Assembly: GCA_029204225.1 (NCBI GenBank)
Contig: CM055092.1
Location: forward strand, 83,122,212-83,186,211
Source: Diphasiastrum complanatum
Lineage: Eukaryota > Streptophyta > Lycopodiopsida > Lycopodiales > Lycopodiaceae
Reading direction: 5' to 3'
Length of the DNA: 64,000 nt
Part shown: one piece after another, positions 53,986 through 63,935 of the stretch
Layout: each line of letters starts with the position of its first letter
Position numbering within the stretch: position 1 is the stretch's first letter
Made by a program: the position numbers and the translations under genes
Notes under the pieces: model-generated
Databases searched by the model: none
Told to the model about the DNA's origin: nothing
The model's input: the letters and a program-made list of their open reading frames with translations, nothing else

Positions 53986-55775
53986 ATCTAAATATTCACT
54001 GAGCTGATGAAGATTGTCGTTGCTGACATCTCCATAGCAGATGCACTGGTCCATGGTTGTTTGAATATACCTCATGACTCTTATGAGAGCCTTCCAATGG
54101 GTAATGCCAAGATTAGCCATATATTGGCTGAGTGAGCTTACTGCAAAAGAGATATCTGGTTTTGTACAGACCATTGCGTACATGAGAGATCCAAGTATCG
54201 ATTGATAAGGTTACTCTCTCATCTGCTCCTCTTCCTACTTGTTTTGGGGACATGGGTCTTTTGACAAATGTAGGTCTGGATCCATCGGTGGGTGAGCTAA
54301 TTTACAATTCATTAGATTGTATCTATTAAGAACATTGTGAGAATACCTTTGTTGAGTGATGTAGATCAGTCGTCTCGCTCTGTCTCTGTGGATCTAAATG
54401 TCCAAACAGAAGTGAGCTTTGCCCAGATCAGTCATGTCGAACTCTAAAATCAGCATCTGCTTAGAATCCTTGACCAAATTGGTATTGTTGCTGAAAAGCA
54501 ACGTATCATCCACATATAAGGTGATGACAATGAAGGATTGCTACACTGACTTGGAATAGACGTTGCAATCAACAATGCTTGGTTGGAAACCTTGTTCAAT
54601 GAGGAATGTGTTGATCCTCTGAAATCAAGCTCTGACAGACTATTCCAAGCCGTAAAGTGCCTTATGGAGTTTACAGACATGATTCTCCATACCTTCCAGA
54701 ACGAATCCTTCAGACTAGATCATGTAGATGTCTTCTTGTATAACTCCATTCAGATAAGCTGTTTGTACATCAAGTTGATGTACTTCAAGGTTGGCAGTTG
54801 GTCATGTGCTGAGTGACTCCGGAATCCAAGAACCAAGAATTGTCGCCGGATGCTCCTTGATGGCTGGTCATGAAGACATCCTGATCCGCTTCTTGAATAG
54901 GCTATGGAGCTTATGTAGCTACATTTTCTACTTGATTCGACTACCCTTTGCTGTTGTTCTTTGCTTGCAATATCCGACAATCTTGAATTTCGTGGTTGTT
55001 TTGTTTGTAGTATCTGCACAACAACTTCTTTTTCGTCTGCGGATTTGATTGTTTCCTTGTGCTGTGCTGGTTTCTGGTTTGCCTTTGATTGCTTTGGGCC
55101 TTTTTTCTTCTTCTGCTTAGTCGTGCTCTTGTTGGTGTATAAAGTGTGAGAATCAGCCAAGGAACTTCAGGTTTCGTTCCTCCGCGTGTCTTTCTGCAAC
55201 AACATAGTAATGAATCTCGAAAGAGTCAGTTCTGGATGTGTCATGATTTTCATCACCCAGCTGGCGTATGAGCTTGGCAAGCTTGTAAGTAGTTGCATCA
55301 TTGCATCTTGATCGTCTATGACAAATCTGACAGCGGCCATTTGCTTTAGCAGCTTCTTAAATTGGTTGATGTGATTTTGCAGGTAATTACCATTCGTCAT
55401 CTTGAGGGAGTAAAATTTCATCCTAAGATGTAGCTTGGAAGCTTATCTCGCACTTCATATAGTGTGCTCAAGATGTCCCAACCTTCTTTCGATGTCTGGG
55501 TCTCGGATATTTGGCCGATCTGGGTATTCGTAATGTTGAGGATGATCAGCATGAAAGCTTTGCCATCTTTTAGCTTCCATCTGACGATTGTTGTGTCGTT
55601 TGCTTCAGGTTTTTCTTCTGCACCTGTAACAACGTCATACAATTCTTTAGCCATTAGTACAATTTTCATCTTAAATTTCCACAGGTGGTAATTGGCTCCA
55701 TCAAGCTTGTCCATGATAGGACTGGAAGATTAGTCTAGGTGATAGGAAAAACTATCAATGACCTAAGTATGAACC
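53986..55775 (-). pseudogene. Copia element remnant, minus strand
   Basis: Minus strand from 55775: leader sequence matching 40950-41000 in reverse, gag (LDGANYHLWKFKMKIVLMAK; INQFKKLLKQMAAV; LLTSLPSSYASWVM), a Lys-rich linker, and then a jump near 54800 from the protease zone directly into RT (the region around 54480-54620). It continues to RNase H start MYAMVCTKPDISFAVSSLSQ. Integrase is deleted. It probably continues at 50026-48986. Confidence 0.83.
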
Positions 55776-55916
55776 TTTTGATTCATTCATAATCACTAAT
55801 TTTGTTATTTATTCATTTCAACTTTTTGTTGATTTGCTTATTATATACTGCTGTGAATACTGTGAGTGTCCTAGTTTCTACTGACATTTTCATGAACATT
55901 ATGTTTGCAATGCAGA

Positions 55917-57910
55917 TCAGCATTGGTTGTTGATGACCATTTGGCCGATGAGATTTCAATTGGAAACTCACTAGGCTCTATCTTGACTTCTAAATCTATG
56001 ACATCAATGCTAAATAATAACAAAATGAAAAAGATTAAGGCTTTAGTTACTGATAGCATTATGGATGAAGTTGGAAAAGTATTAGACACTACATTGCTTC
56101 AGGGGGCATGTGACTTTTCTAGCATCAGTAAGGAAGCATATGCAACAATGTTTAAGATGATAAAGGAGGCATTTACACAGGTAAATATTAAAAAGTTATC
56201 CCACGACCATTTTATCTTAAAAAAAAGAGAGACATGTTAAACCATGGTATGCAGACAATAGTTGGTAATCCATCTCATATCAATGACGTGTATTGCTCGA
56301 AAGGAGAAAGTCTAGCATATAACAATTCCAACAATTTATTTATTGACATTAATCAGTTATTAACATTTATCATAAATTTTTACGGTATTACAAATGAGAA
56401 TGTCAATAACAAGTTGATAGTTGTTCTCAAGTTAGATGAGTCTGAAATTATAAAAGGACAAAAAATGGAAAGAGTCAGCCTCACAATCATGAATAGAGCA
56501 CTTTCAAATTCAGAAGACTCAGAAGGCCTCAATTTTAGTGTTCAATCAGAAAATGATATTTGATGGTTGGCAGCATTTCAGGTATAACGGTTCCTTCGCA
56601 TAATAAATAGGGATAATCATTTGAATATGGATTTCACATCTAAAATCTCCTCTGTGTTAGTATTATGAGGCGAATCACGTTTTTGTATTCTCTTATAGGT
56701 GCTGAAAGAAGACCATAGCATTCTCTCATGGATATTTAATAGAACATCATATCCTGCCACCATAAAAAATCACATGGAGGGAGTTCCACTCACTATTATT
56801 GGAAATTGGCACTTTCAGCATTGAATGGCATTTAGCAGGAGATCTGAAGACATTAAAATGTATGTTCAATGTATCTCATGGCGCTAACTCTAAATACCCT
56901 TGTTTGTACTGCATGAAAACAACAAAAGACATGACAAGGAGTACAATAGAATCAAGAGACCAAGAAGATCCTAATTGAAAACCTATACTACCGATTCCTC
57001 TACGAAATGTTCATATTTGTACATTGCATGCAGAGGTGCGTATTATAAAACAAATAATATATCTTCACATCTTGTTTGCATGGAATTCCAAGCCAGAGGC
57101 CTTTGCGAAGGAAGCTATTTTCATATTAGAGATTGTGTTGTCCAAAGCAGGCTTACATAAAGGCCACGTTGAAATAAAAAAAGATGACAAGCTACCAAGT
57201 AAAACAGGAAATATTCCATGCAAGCCGAGCATTGGAGGATCTAAAGCTCGAAGATTTTTATCAAATTATTTTGGCAAACAATCTAAGGTTCAATACACGG
57301 TTTGGAAAGAAATTATTGCAGCAACTCAAGATTTCGAAAAAGAAGGTTCCACTCGTATACACAAAGTAGAAGTTTGGAAAAAGTTAGACAATATGGTGAA
57401 ATACTTGAGAAAAGATAAATTTTCAAATACTGATGTTCAAATGATACAGAAAACAACCAATGAATTTGTGGATGCCGTTCAAAGTGCATGGGGTGTTGAT
57501 CATATAACACGTTATATGGTAAGATTTTGATTTTACACTACGATAGACAAATATGTGCAATTAAATTAGATACTTTTGGTATTGATTTAGATTATGTTTT
57601 TAGGACATGTAGCACATATTATGACATCATTCGACATTCTTTGCAAGAAATAGTGGAAGTCTTAGTATATGGTCATCGCAAGGAATGGAAAAATCTCATT
57701 GGCAAGCAAGAGCGACATTTCATAAAAGTACACAACATGGCGGGATTAGCACAAAAAACAGCTATATACTGCAACTTTTCCAATGGTTTTATAGAAGAAT
57801 CTAGATTCCTCATAATACAAAATCCACGGATTATAAAAAATTTCAAAAAGCATGCAAATTTATACAAGCTAGTAGGCTATAGACACAATAAATTTTTGTA
57901 CATTAAATAA
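55917..57910 (+). pseudogene. Gene A, transposase-like
   Basis: Inferred exons 55917-56180, 56255-56581, 56699-57518 and from about 57606 to the stop at 57908-57910, all bounded by AG/GT and mostly in matching phase. VVLKLDESEI (about 56420) and LAGDLKTLKCMFN (56835-56873) are followed by HGANSKYPCLYC, a CxxC box, and by NVHICTLHAE near 57010. This order (Asp box, GDLK-type box, CxxC, His box) is shared with a little-characterised group of DDE-like transposase proteins in plants and animals that I know by pattern only. TGA at 56562-56564 and in the DPN-KPIL stretch (near 56975), plus a shift near 56818, inactivate it. The third acidic catalytic residue was not identified. The 5' end is lost at 55775. 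Confidence 0.55.
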
Positions 57911-57940
57911 AAATATTTACAAAGTACAATTCAGCAGTAT

Positions 57941-58850
57941 CTAATCTGCTTCCGATATTTTTTCCAATGAAAGTTGCAACTTAGAATCATGCAACAATTT
58001 TTTTCTTTCGTATGGATCCAATAGCTCATAGTTTTCATGCTTACTCAGATCAACGTAAGCAGCATACACTGCAAAATGAGATGATCTGAGCATGGAATTC
58101 ACTGGTCCATATCCTAAAATTGTAACCGCAATAGTTTTCTTTACAAAAATTATTTTATGCACCTTATTGAAATTATGTCCTCCAAGAAAATGAGACAGTG
58201 CCTTGATTGCCATAATCATAGTTTCACGATGTTGATGAAACTTTGAATGGACAACACTTATCTCATTATTCTTGAAGGACTTCAGATAGTGCCCCAGTGC
58301 ACGATCTCTTGAAAATTCTCCAGCAGAAGATCTCTGCCCTCCTCGACAAATTGTGAAATCATCAAGGAAAATTGTTTCTTGAAATGATAAAAAACAAAGT
58401 AAGCTCCAGTATATAATCTGACATAACAAATCTACTAGTACTTGATAAGAGACAAAAGCTTACGCATTCGGCTTTGTCTTCTCTAATTACTGTCTCTCCA
58501 TCAATATTATGTCCATCTTTCGATGTCAATATTGTTGGTGAATAGCAGTTGGCTGTGAAAAACCAAGTTGACTTTGGATGAGTGCCACCAGGTCCTGATA
58601 ATGAATCATGTCTTTATTATGAGATTTGAATAGCGGAAAACTGAGTAGGGACTTAAATCTGAGATATATCTCAGAAAATGCCTCCACACCAGGGCCCTTA
58701 GTTATGGAAAGTAGAATAAAAAGAAAAGGAGAAAAAAGAGATTTCAAATAGTCCAACCTATCAGTAATACCAAATTCATTAAAAAAAAAAAACAAACTGG
58801 ATTCAAAATTAGACATTTTAAACAAAAATAACAGAAGTTTCAATTATCGC
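57941..58850 (-). pseudogene. Gene B, unknown, convergent with A
   Basis: The stop at 57941-57943 lies 30 bp from the stop of gene A. The last exon (58377-57941) encodes IFLDDFTICRGGQRSSAGEF, HQHRETMIMAIKALSHFLGG and a Lys/Glu-rich end. The exon before it (about 58600-58464) reads GTHPKSTWFFTANCYSPTIL and EDKAEC, with a GTAAGC donor. Upstream coding (58843-58600) is uncertain. Phases at the last intron do not match perfectly, so a small indel is likely. No known domain is recognised. It may also be a fragment of a second protein needed for transposition. Confidence 0.4.
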
Positions 58851-58896
58851 TCTCAGGCGCAAACACCGCAGGTCAGACAAGCATGTCAAGGCAACG

Positions 58897-59080
58897 TGCG
58901 CTCGAGAGAGATATTTGAAGTTGGAGTATCAGATCCAAACGCAAAAACACCGAGCAGAAAAGAAAAGGGATGCGAAGCGCGCTTGAATGCGATATCGAAC
59001 GATGCAGTATCGGATCCAGGCGCATAATAGTCAACGAAAGGTAATGAGAGCAAGCGACGCGCTTGAAATCGATATCCGGC
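58897..59080 (-). repeat. Left array: three ~80-bp repeats, minus-oriented
   Basis: Reverse-complement copies of a GATATCGNTTTCAAGCGCGC core at 58897-58920, 58978-59001 and 59057-59080, spaced 81 and 79 bp. They mirror the right array at 59456-59635. Confidence 0.75.
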
Positions 59081-59084
59081 AAAG

Positions 59085-59450
59085 CAATCATAAATTTGTG
59101 TGAAAATTCGAGGCGAAAAAGACCTATTTATAAAAAAAAAAATATGCACGTGTGGAGAAGTGGCGAAGGAACACGTGTTGACATGTGATTGGTCAAAATA
59201 AATGCGCCGTACCTAGAATGATTGATCTGACATCTGTCACATGCGAGAATGACACGCGTCGATAACGGATTTGCGCACGTGTCTGAGCCCACGTGGCCTC
59301 ATAATTGGGTCATCATTGTCAGTATGGACATTCCACATGGCCTAATAATCTAACAACACGTGTCTTCGCCGTCTTTTCACACGTGCAAAAAATTTCATAT
59401 ATATAAGTCCTCGGAATTTTTATTTTTTTTCGCAAAATTTTTGCTTTTAG
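59085..59450. promoter_or_regulatory. Divergent promoter with six CACGTG-type boxes
   Basis: ACGTG-core boxes lie at about 59146, 59171, 59272, 59291, 59356 and 59381 (several CACGTG or CACGTGT). A TATA-like TATAAATAGG (reverse complement of about 59122-59131) faces gene B and CATATATATAAG (about 59397-59406) faces plus. Clustered G-boxes are known in plants to bind bZIP and bHLH factors, often in stress or light responses. The symmetric placement between two gene starts argues for bidirectional transcription. Confidence 0.6.
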
Positions 59451-59455
59451 CTCCC

Positions 59456-59635
59456 GATATCGCTCTCAAGCGCGCTCTTTCACCGTTCAAGCTTCTCCCT
59501 CTCACAGTGCGCTCGAGTCCGATACCGCTGGTGGTGCAATATCGCTTTCGAGCGCGCATCTCTTTTCTTCAAATAATCTGTGTAGATCTTGCTCTCAAAA
59601 CCGATATTCAGTTTTGGTATCGATCTCAAGCGTCC
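59456..59635 (+). repeat. Right array: three ~80-bp repeats, plus-oriented
   Basis: GATATCGCTCTCAAGCGCGC at 59456, with related copies at 59537 (CAATATCGCTTTCGAGCGCG) and 59616 (GGTATCGATCTCAAGCGTCC): spacing 81 and 79 bp, the same as the left array. Confidence 0.75.
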
Positions 59636-59715
59636 TTTCATTGCAATTTTTTTTGTTTTCATCCACTTTGGTTTTGTTCAAACTTCATTTTGTTAAATTT
59701 CTTCTTCTGAGAATG

Positions 59716-59924
59716 ATGGCCAAGACCAAATCCACCGCTCGTGCCATCACCACTGTACAGCCATCCCATTCCCGTGTTCCCCCTGATACTGGCCGTAGAT
59801 GTGGCAAGAAGCAGGTCTGGTTGAGGGAGATCAGAAAACTCCAAAGATCAACCGAATTGTTGATCCCTAGCAAGAGGAGCTAGGCAAATTAATAGAGAAA
59901 CTTGTACATTCTGTCTGACTCTCT
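59716..59924 (+). pseudogene. Histone H3 / CENH3-like fragment
   Basis: ATG at 59716 (preceded in frame by another ATG at 59713) opens MAKTKSTAR, close to the invariant H3 N-terminus. A divergent tail follows, then WLREIRKLQRSTELLIP, matching the H3 alpha-N helix. The Pro after LLI is typical of centromeric H3 rather than canonical H3. The frame stops at 59881-59883, but another frame continues with EELGKLIEKLVHSV, comparable to helix 1. A copia LTR fragment starts at 59925 and the rest of the histone fold is absent. Its distance from the plus-side TATA box (about 310 bp) suggests it was the first gene of that promoter. Not functional. Confidence 0.6.
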
Positions 59925-60352
59925 TATTGCTCAATCTGGTAATCTGTTCTTAGCGAATTATTATTAGTCTAGCTGTTCGGGACTAATATTTAGTCTTGCC
60001 TTTCGCGACTAATTCGAGACTAATTATCAGTCGAGCTCAGTCTAGCTCTTCGTGAATCATTTGCAACTAATAATTTGTCTAGTTGTTTCACGACAAATTA
60101 TCCTTCTGATGATTTGTTGTTTAATGTTTGGCTACGTAATCAGATCGACCGTGATTTTTATCACTAACGTTCTGTTTGTTTTTTATAGGCGTAGTTGTGC
60201 TTAGGGAAAGAGTAATTTAGCTCATTCTACTACGCACGAACACTTTCCGTTCGAGTTCATTTCTCGTTTGAGTTTTGAGTTCTTTTATTTTCGTGTTCGT
60301 TTCTTTTAGAGCTATTTTTGTTTCTCACAGTAACACACCCTCTTTCACCCAA
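59925..60352 (+). repeat. Copia LTR 3' part
   Basis: Aligns with about 40430-40855, ending CACCCAACA at 60352. The 5' part of this LTR is absent; it starts abruptly after the H3-like fragment. Confidence 0.85.
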
Positions 60353-60830
60353 CACTAGACACATTTCCATTCGGTCCATACTTCAATCTGTATACCCATT
60401 TGCATTGCACAATTTTTTGCTTATCTGGTACTGGGTGTAGAATCCATACCTCGTTCTTCTTTATTAATTCGATCTTCTCGTTCATGGCTTGCACCCATTT
60501 GTCCTTGTCTGGACGATCGATGGGTTCCTCGTAGGTTTGCGGTTCGCCATTGAATTCGTAGAACTCTTCAGATGTCGAAGTCGAGCTGCTTGGCACGAAT
60601 CTGGCTGGCGCTCTTCATTCTCTTGTTGATCTCTTGAGAGATTCTTCAGGTATTGCAATGTCTTTGCCTTTGTCTCTTCGGCTAGGTGTGGAACCATTGT
60701 GTTTTACTGTTGTTCAAGTTGTAGGTAGGCTTGCAGTTCTATTGTCTAGGACGGCTTCTGCATGTGGGCAGTTTCTTTGTATTTCTGTAGATACAAAGGC
60801 TTGTTGGTCCTTTCTGTGCATTTTTGTAGA
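60353..60830 (-). pseudogene. Copia RT start, minus strand
   Basis: Minus strand: a linker with RLRHLKSSTNS, then DKWVQAMNEKIELIKKNEVW and IVQCKWVYRLKYGPNGNV, the opening of copia RT. It stops exactly at the LTR edge (60352), as if the LTR inserted into it. Confidence 0.8.
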
Positions 60831-60905
60831 CATGAACTCGAAAGCTATCAAAGCTTTGTGGCTAGAAACATTAAGTTTCTTCATTTTATACATATATAGA
60901 TTCAG

Positions 60906-62003
60906 ATGAGTATCTTAAATTTGAGAGTGACATATCTAATGCTGTAGATGGAACTGGAGTTCCATTTTGTTTTAGATTAGAGAAATTTGATTTCACTATA
61001 AATTATAGGGTAATTGATTGTTTGGATCTGAAAAACAAACGAGCTTCTATCAGTGATTTTGTGATAGAATATGGGGTCACACTCTTGCAATTTGACATTG
61101 CAAGAGATTCATCGAGAGAAATTTTGGTGGTCAGCAATTTTTTCCTCCAGGCAATTAAGAAGAAGAATGACACTTTGTCACAATGTTTGTTTAGTGGATG
61201 CACACCAATTACAAAATACCTGCTGATGTCTTATCACTTCAAGTAAATCAATTTCAATGCTTCTTGTTATTTATAGCTTTATCATTGGCATTATCATTTG
61301 AAATATTTCTCAGAATACTCTCTATTTTATTTTGCAGTGAGCATTGGAGTTTAAACCTGATCTCTATTAGGAGACCTGTAAATAATGTTATTAAACATTT
61401 TTGTGTAAAGATGAATTCGGTTGGTAATACATATAAGGATATTGACTCGATCCTATCGATTGTATGTAAATATATTCCATCAGAGACTCCCCATGCAACT
61501 GAATGGGAGATCATCAGTTTGGAGGTAAATTCTGTCCTTCTCATTCTGAAATCAACAATCTAATGTGTTCTTATCATTGTGTGGTTTCCAATTATTGATA
61601 TCTTGTGTTCTGAACTTTTTGCAGTCACCCCAACAAAATGATTCATTCAATTGTGGGTGGTACACTTTGTACAATACAAAGTTGTTTTTTGAGTGGTTCA
61701 TCCTTCAATAGGATGTTGATATTTCAAAGGTGATTTATTTTGTTTATTCTTGATTTTGAAGTCATGATTCATTTTTCTAAGCTGAAAATTTTCTAACCAT
61801 AACTAATATGCAAATATTCTATGTTGTAGTTTAAACTTCATGAATACACAGCATTCTAGGTGTACAAATATAGACAAAAAATAATCTTGATCATATTGGC
61901 GAGGGCAAGGCTTCAGCCAACCCTAGTTGATGATGGCGCTCTGGATGATGTTATTATACTAAATAAAAACCAGAAAAATATAGATATCATAGAACAAATA
62001 TAG
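60906..62003 (+). pseudogene. Gene C, Ulp1/C48-type cysteine protease, copy III
   Basis: Four exons with consistent phases: 60906-61242, 61338-61524, 61625-61729 and 61830-62003, each bounded by AG and GT. Exon 1 reads VPFCFRLEKFDFTINYRVID and SDFVIEYGVTLLQFD. Exon 2 starts EHWSLNLISI, the His-Trp box of Ulp1-type proteases (His codon 61342-61344). Exon 3 has SPQQNDSFNCGWYTLY, matching the Gln...Asn/Asp...Cys-Gly nucleophile box (Cys 61652-61654). The residue expected to be Asp is Asn (MNSVG), a change also seen in copy II. Known members cleave SUMO or ubiquitin-like proteins; many plant transposons carry relatives. A TAG in exon 3 (61710-61712) interrupts it and the 5' exon is missing. Confidence 0.72.
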
Positions 62004-62167
62004 ATTGAAAATGTATAGAATTGATAGGAAAATATATATTTATATATCAAATGCAGTTCCATTTTATTAAATTTGGGAGCCCAAAATACATGTATTGATG
62101 CCAAATTGGGCTTTCATTTATTGAATGAAAGAGTCTATACACAAATTTTGCTGAATTTTATTTAAAG

Positions 62168-63481
62168 TTACTGTTCTTCCACAATGGTGATTGTTGTAGG
62201 TAGATCTTTGCAGCACGTTAGCAGCTCTTGTCTTTTTTGCATATGTGACAAGACAAATATTAGTGAACGTGCCATTGCGAATTATGTCATTTTCCATTAT
62301 TTTGTACTATTTTGAAATGGCATTAAACATAGAGTACTTACGAGTCTTCCATTGATGATGAATCTGAAATAAGTCGGTAGATTGGTTTGTAATAGCATGA
62401 GCTCTGCTCTGATAAAATCAAGCATCCAATGCTCTTCCACCTCGACCATAGTAAAAAATTCTTCATTGTGTATGATGCTTATCTAAGTTTCGGTCTGTGT
62501 GACCATTTAGTTCAAAGTCTTGATCTAGTGGTAGCCATGTGCCATCAATTTTCTTGTATATATGATAACTAAATGTGAGACTGAGCATTTTTTTTCCGAT
62601 ATGATAACGGAAGATCATTGATGACATTTTTATCCTGCATTCTATATCATTATTTGTTTTACTATCTCAGTCTTGATCCATGAGATTTGACAATGTCTCA
62701 TCTGATAAATCCTTGCAAACAAATAAAATTGGTGTCCTTTGAACACTTGCACTTGAGAAAAAATCAACAAATATATGCAATGAGAGAAACCAACTTAGGC
62801 GAACAATTTTTGAACCCATACTTTTCTTCATGGCATTTCTAACATCCAAGAGTAGCTTGCATCTGAAGAATTCAGAAACAATACTATCAGGAATAGGCCA
62901 CTCATCACTCTGAAAACTCCATCTCTTTGTGGTATATATGAAGCTTCATAAAAATATATGTCACTATTTGCAAGTTCCTTTGGACTTCTTCCTTTGTATT
63001 GCAGCTTTCCAACATCAAAGTGAATCTCTACAAGTAATTGTGCTGGCTCCCATTCACTTATGTTTGAAGGATATAAATCTGAAAGAGGAAAAACATTGAA
63101 ATATTTAGATCGTAATCTGAAGAGCATCAATAAAAAAACACGTATGATTACAGTAGAGTACATACGTTTTGATATACTTACAGTTACATTTTCGATGATA
63201 ATGAGGATTGATATCTTGTACTTTCCAAACGCATATGAACATGTTGTACTAAAACTTTTGATATAGATTGACCCCCTTGTCTTAAACTCCAAAATCTTTG
63301 CTTTCCAATAAGATTTGTATTTCATCTTTGTGCTTTTCTTCTGTCGAAAATTGTTCTTTGATGATGGATGCAACAACACCCATGAATTCTTTGTATATTT
63401 TGTTGGCTTCCAGTTATCAGCAACATCTTTCTCATTGTAAAGAATCACAGGCTCAATTGTAGATCTTGGTCTCCTTGCCAT
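62168..63481 (-). pseudogene. Gene D with C-terminal ubiquitin-like domain, copy III
   Basis: Minus strand, ATG at 63481: MARRPRSTIEPVILYNEKDV, SWVLLHPSSKNNFRQKKS, SYWKAKILEFKTR, then a frameshift relative to copy I. Intron 1 has donor GTAAGT and acceptor TCTTTCAG. Next come LYPSNISEWEPAQLLVEI, GKLQYKGRSPKELANSDIYF and LFVCKDLSDETLSNLMD. From about 62490 it reads ISIIHNEEFFTMVEVEEHWM, LDFIRAELMLLQ, FRFIINGRL (donor GTAAGT at 62341) and finally KRQELLTCCKDLPTTITIVE ending at TAA 62168-62170. The C-terminal part matches copy II and has the layout of a beta-grasp ubiquitin-like domain reaching the C-terminus. The rest is unrecognised; several frame breaks. Confidence 0.62.
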
Positions 63482-63935
63482 TGCTATTTTCAAAGCTTAG
63501 GCACCAAAAATCTCTCTGAAATAATTTTAAATTCAATTTTTCATATCACATTTAATCTCAAGATAATGCCACAGTAGTTACAATTATATTTCTAGCAACT
63601 GTGCATACTATATTTCTATAACTGTAACTAGTCTAGTTAACAAATTTTATTATGCTAACCAACATAGTTAAATAAATTTAACTTGAGGTATTGACGTTGG
63701 GCAGATTAGCACAGGAAGAGAGAACCAATGGGATACGTCCATGCTGCCCAACGCAACTTTCAAAGTTTGCTTTAATATATTTTTATTTTTTAGTTTATTT
63801 GAGCTACGTTACGTAGAATTCAAATTTGAGCATTTTCATTGGGCCAGCTGGAGGTCGAAACTAGGAGAAAAAAATAAAAGTATCTTTACAAAGGGTTTTT
63901 TACAATTTTGGAACTCCTCTAATGTTGAACACTTT
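63482..63935 (-). promoter_or_regulatory. Upstream/outer region of gene D, copy III
   Basis: The reverse complement aligns with 30285-30757, including CATTAGAGGAGTTCCAAA at the outer edge, an AAAGATACTTTTATTTTT block, TACGTAACGTA and a CTCAAGTTAAATTTA block. Conservation of this non-coding stretch suggests it is the promoter and perhaps the terminus of the element. Confidence 0.55.

Larger units (their letters stand above)
55776..63935 (+). mobile_element. Unclassified multi-gene element copy III
   Basis: About 8.2 kb with genes A (plus) and B (minus) convergent, then a divergent promoter, then genes C (plus) and D (minus) convergent. The right outer region (63482-63935) aligns with the region upstream of gene D in copy I. 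The left end is cut by the minus-strand copia at 55775. About 1 kb of copia sequence (59925-60900) sits between the promoter and gene C. No terminal inverted repeats or target duplications were identified, so treating A-D as one unit is an inference. It could also be two neighbouring elements. Confidence 0.5.

Noticed and set aside
54001-54260. CTGATGA-type sequence as a ribozyme core
   Set aside because: It is part of copia RNase H coding sequence on the minus strand and lacks flanking helices.
58873-59149. Minus-strand frames across the left 80-bp array as an N-terminus of gene B
   Set aside because: They mostly translate the repeats and lie just downstream of a TATA-like box, so untranslated leader is more likely; not excluded.
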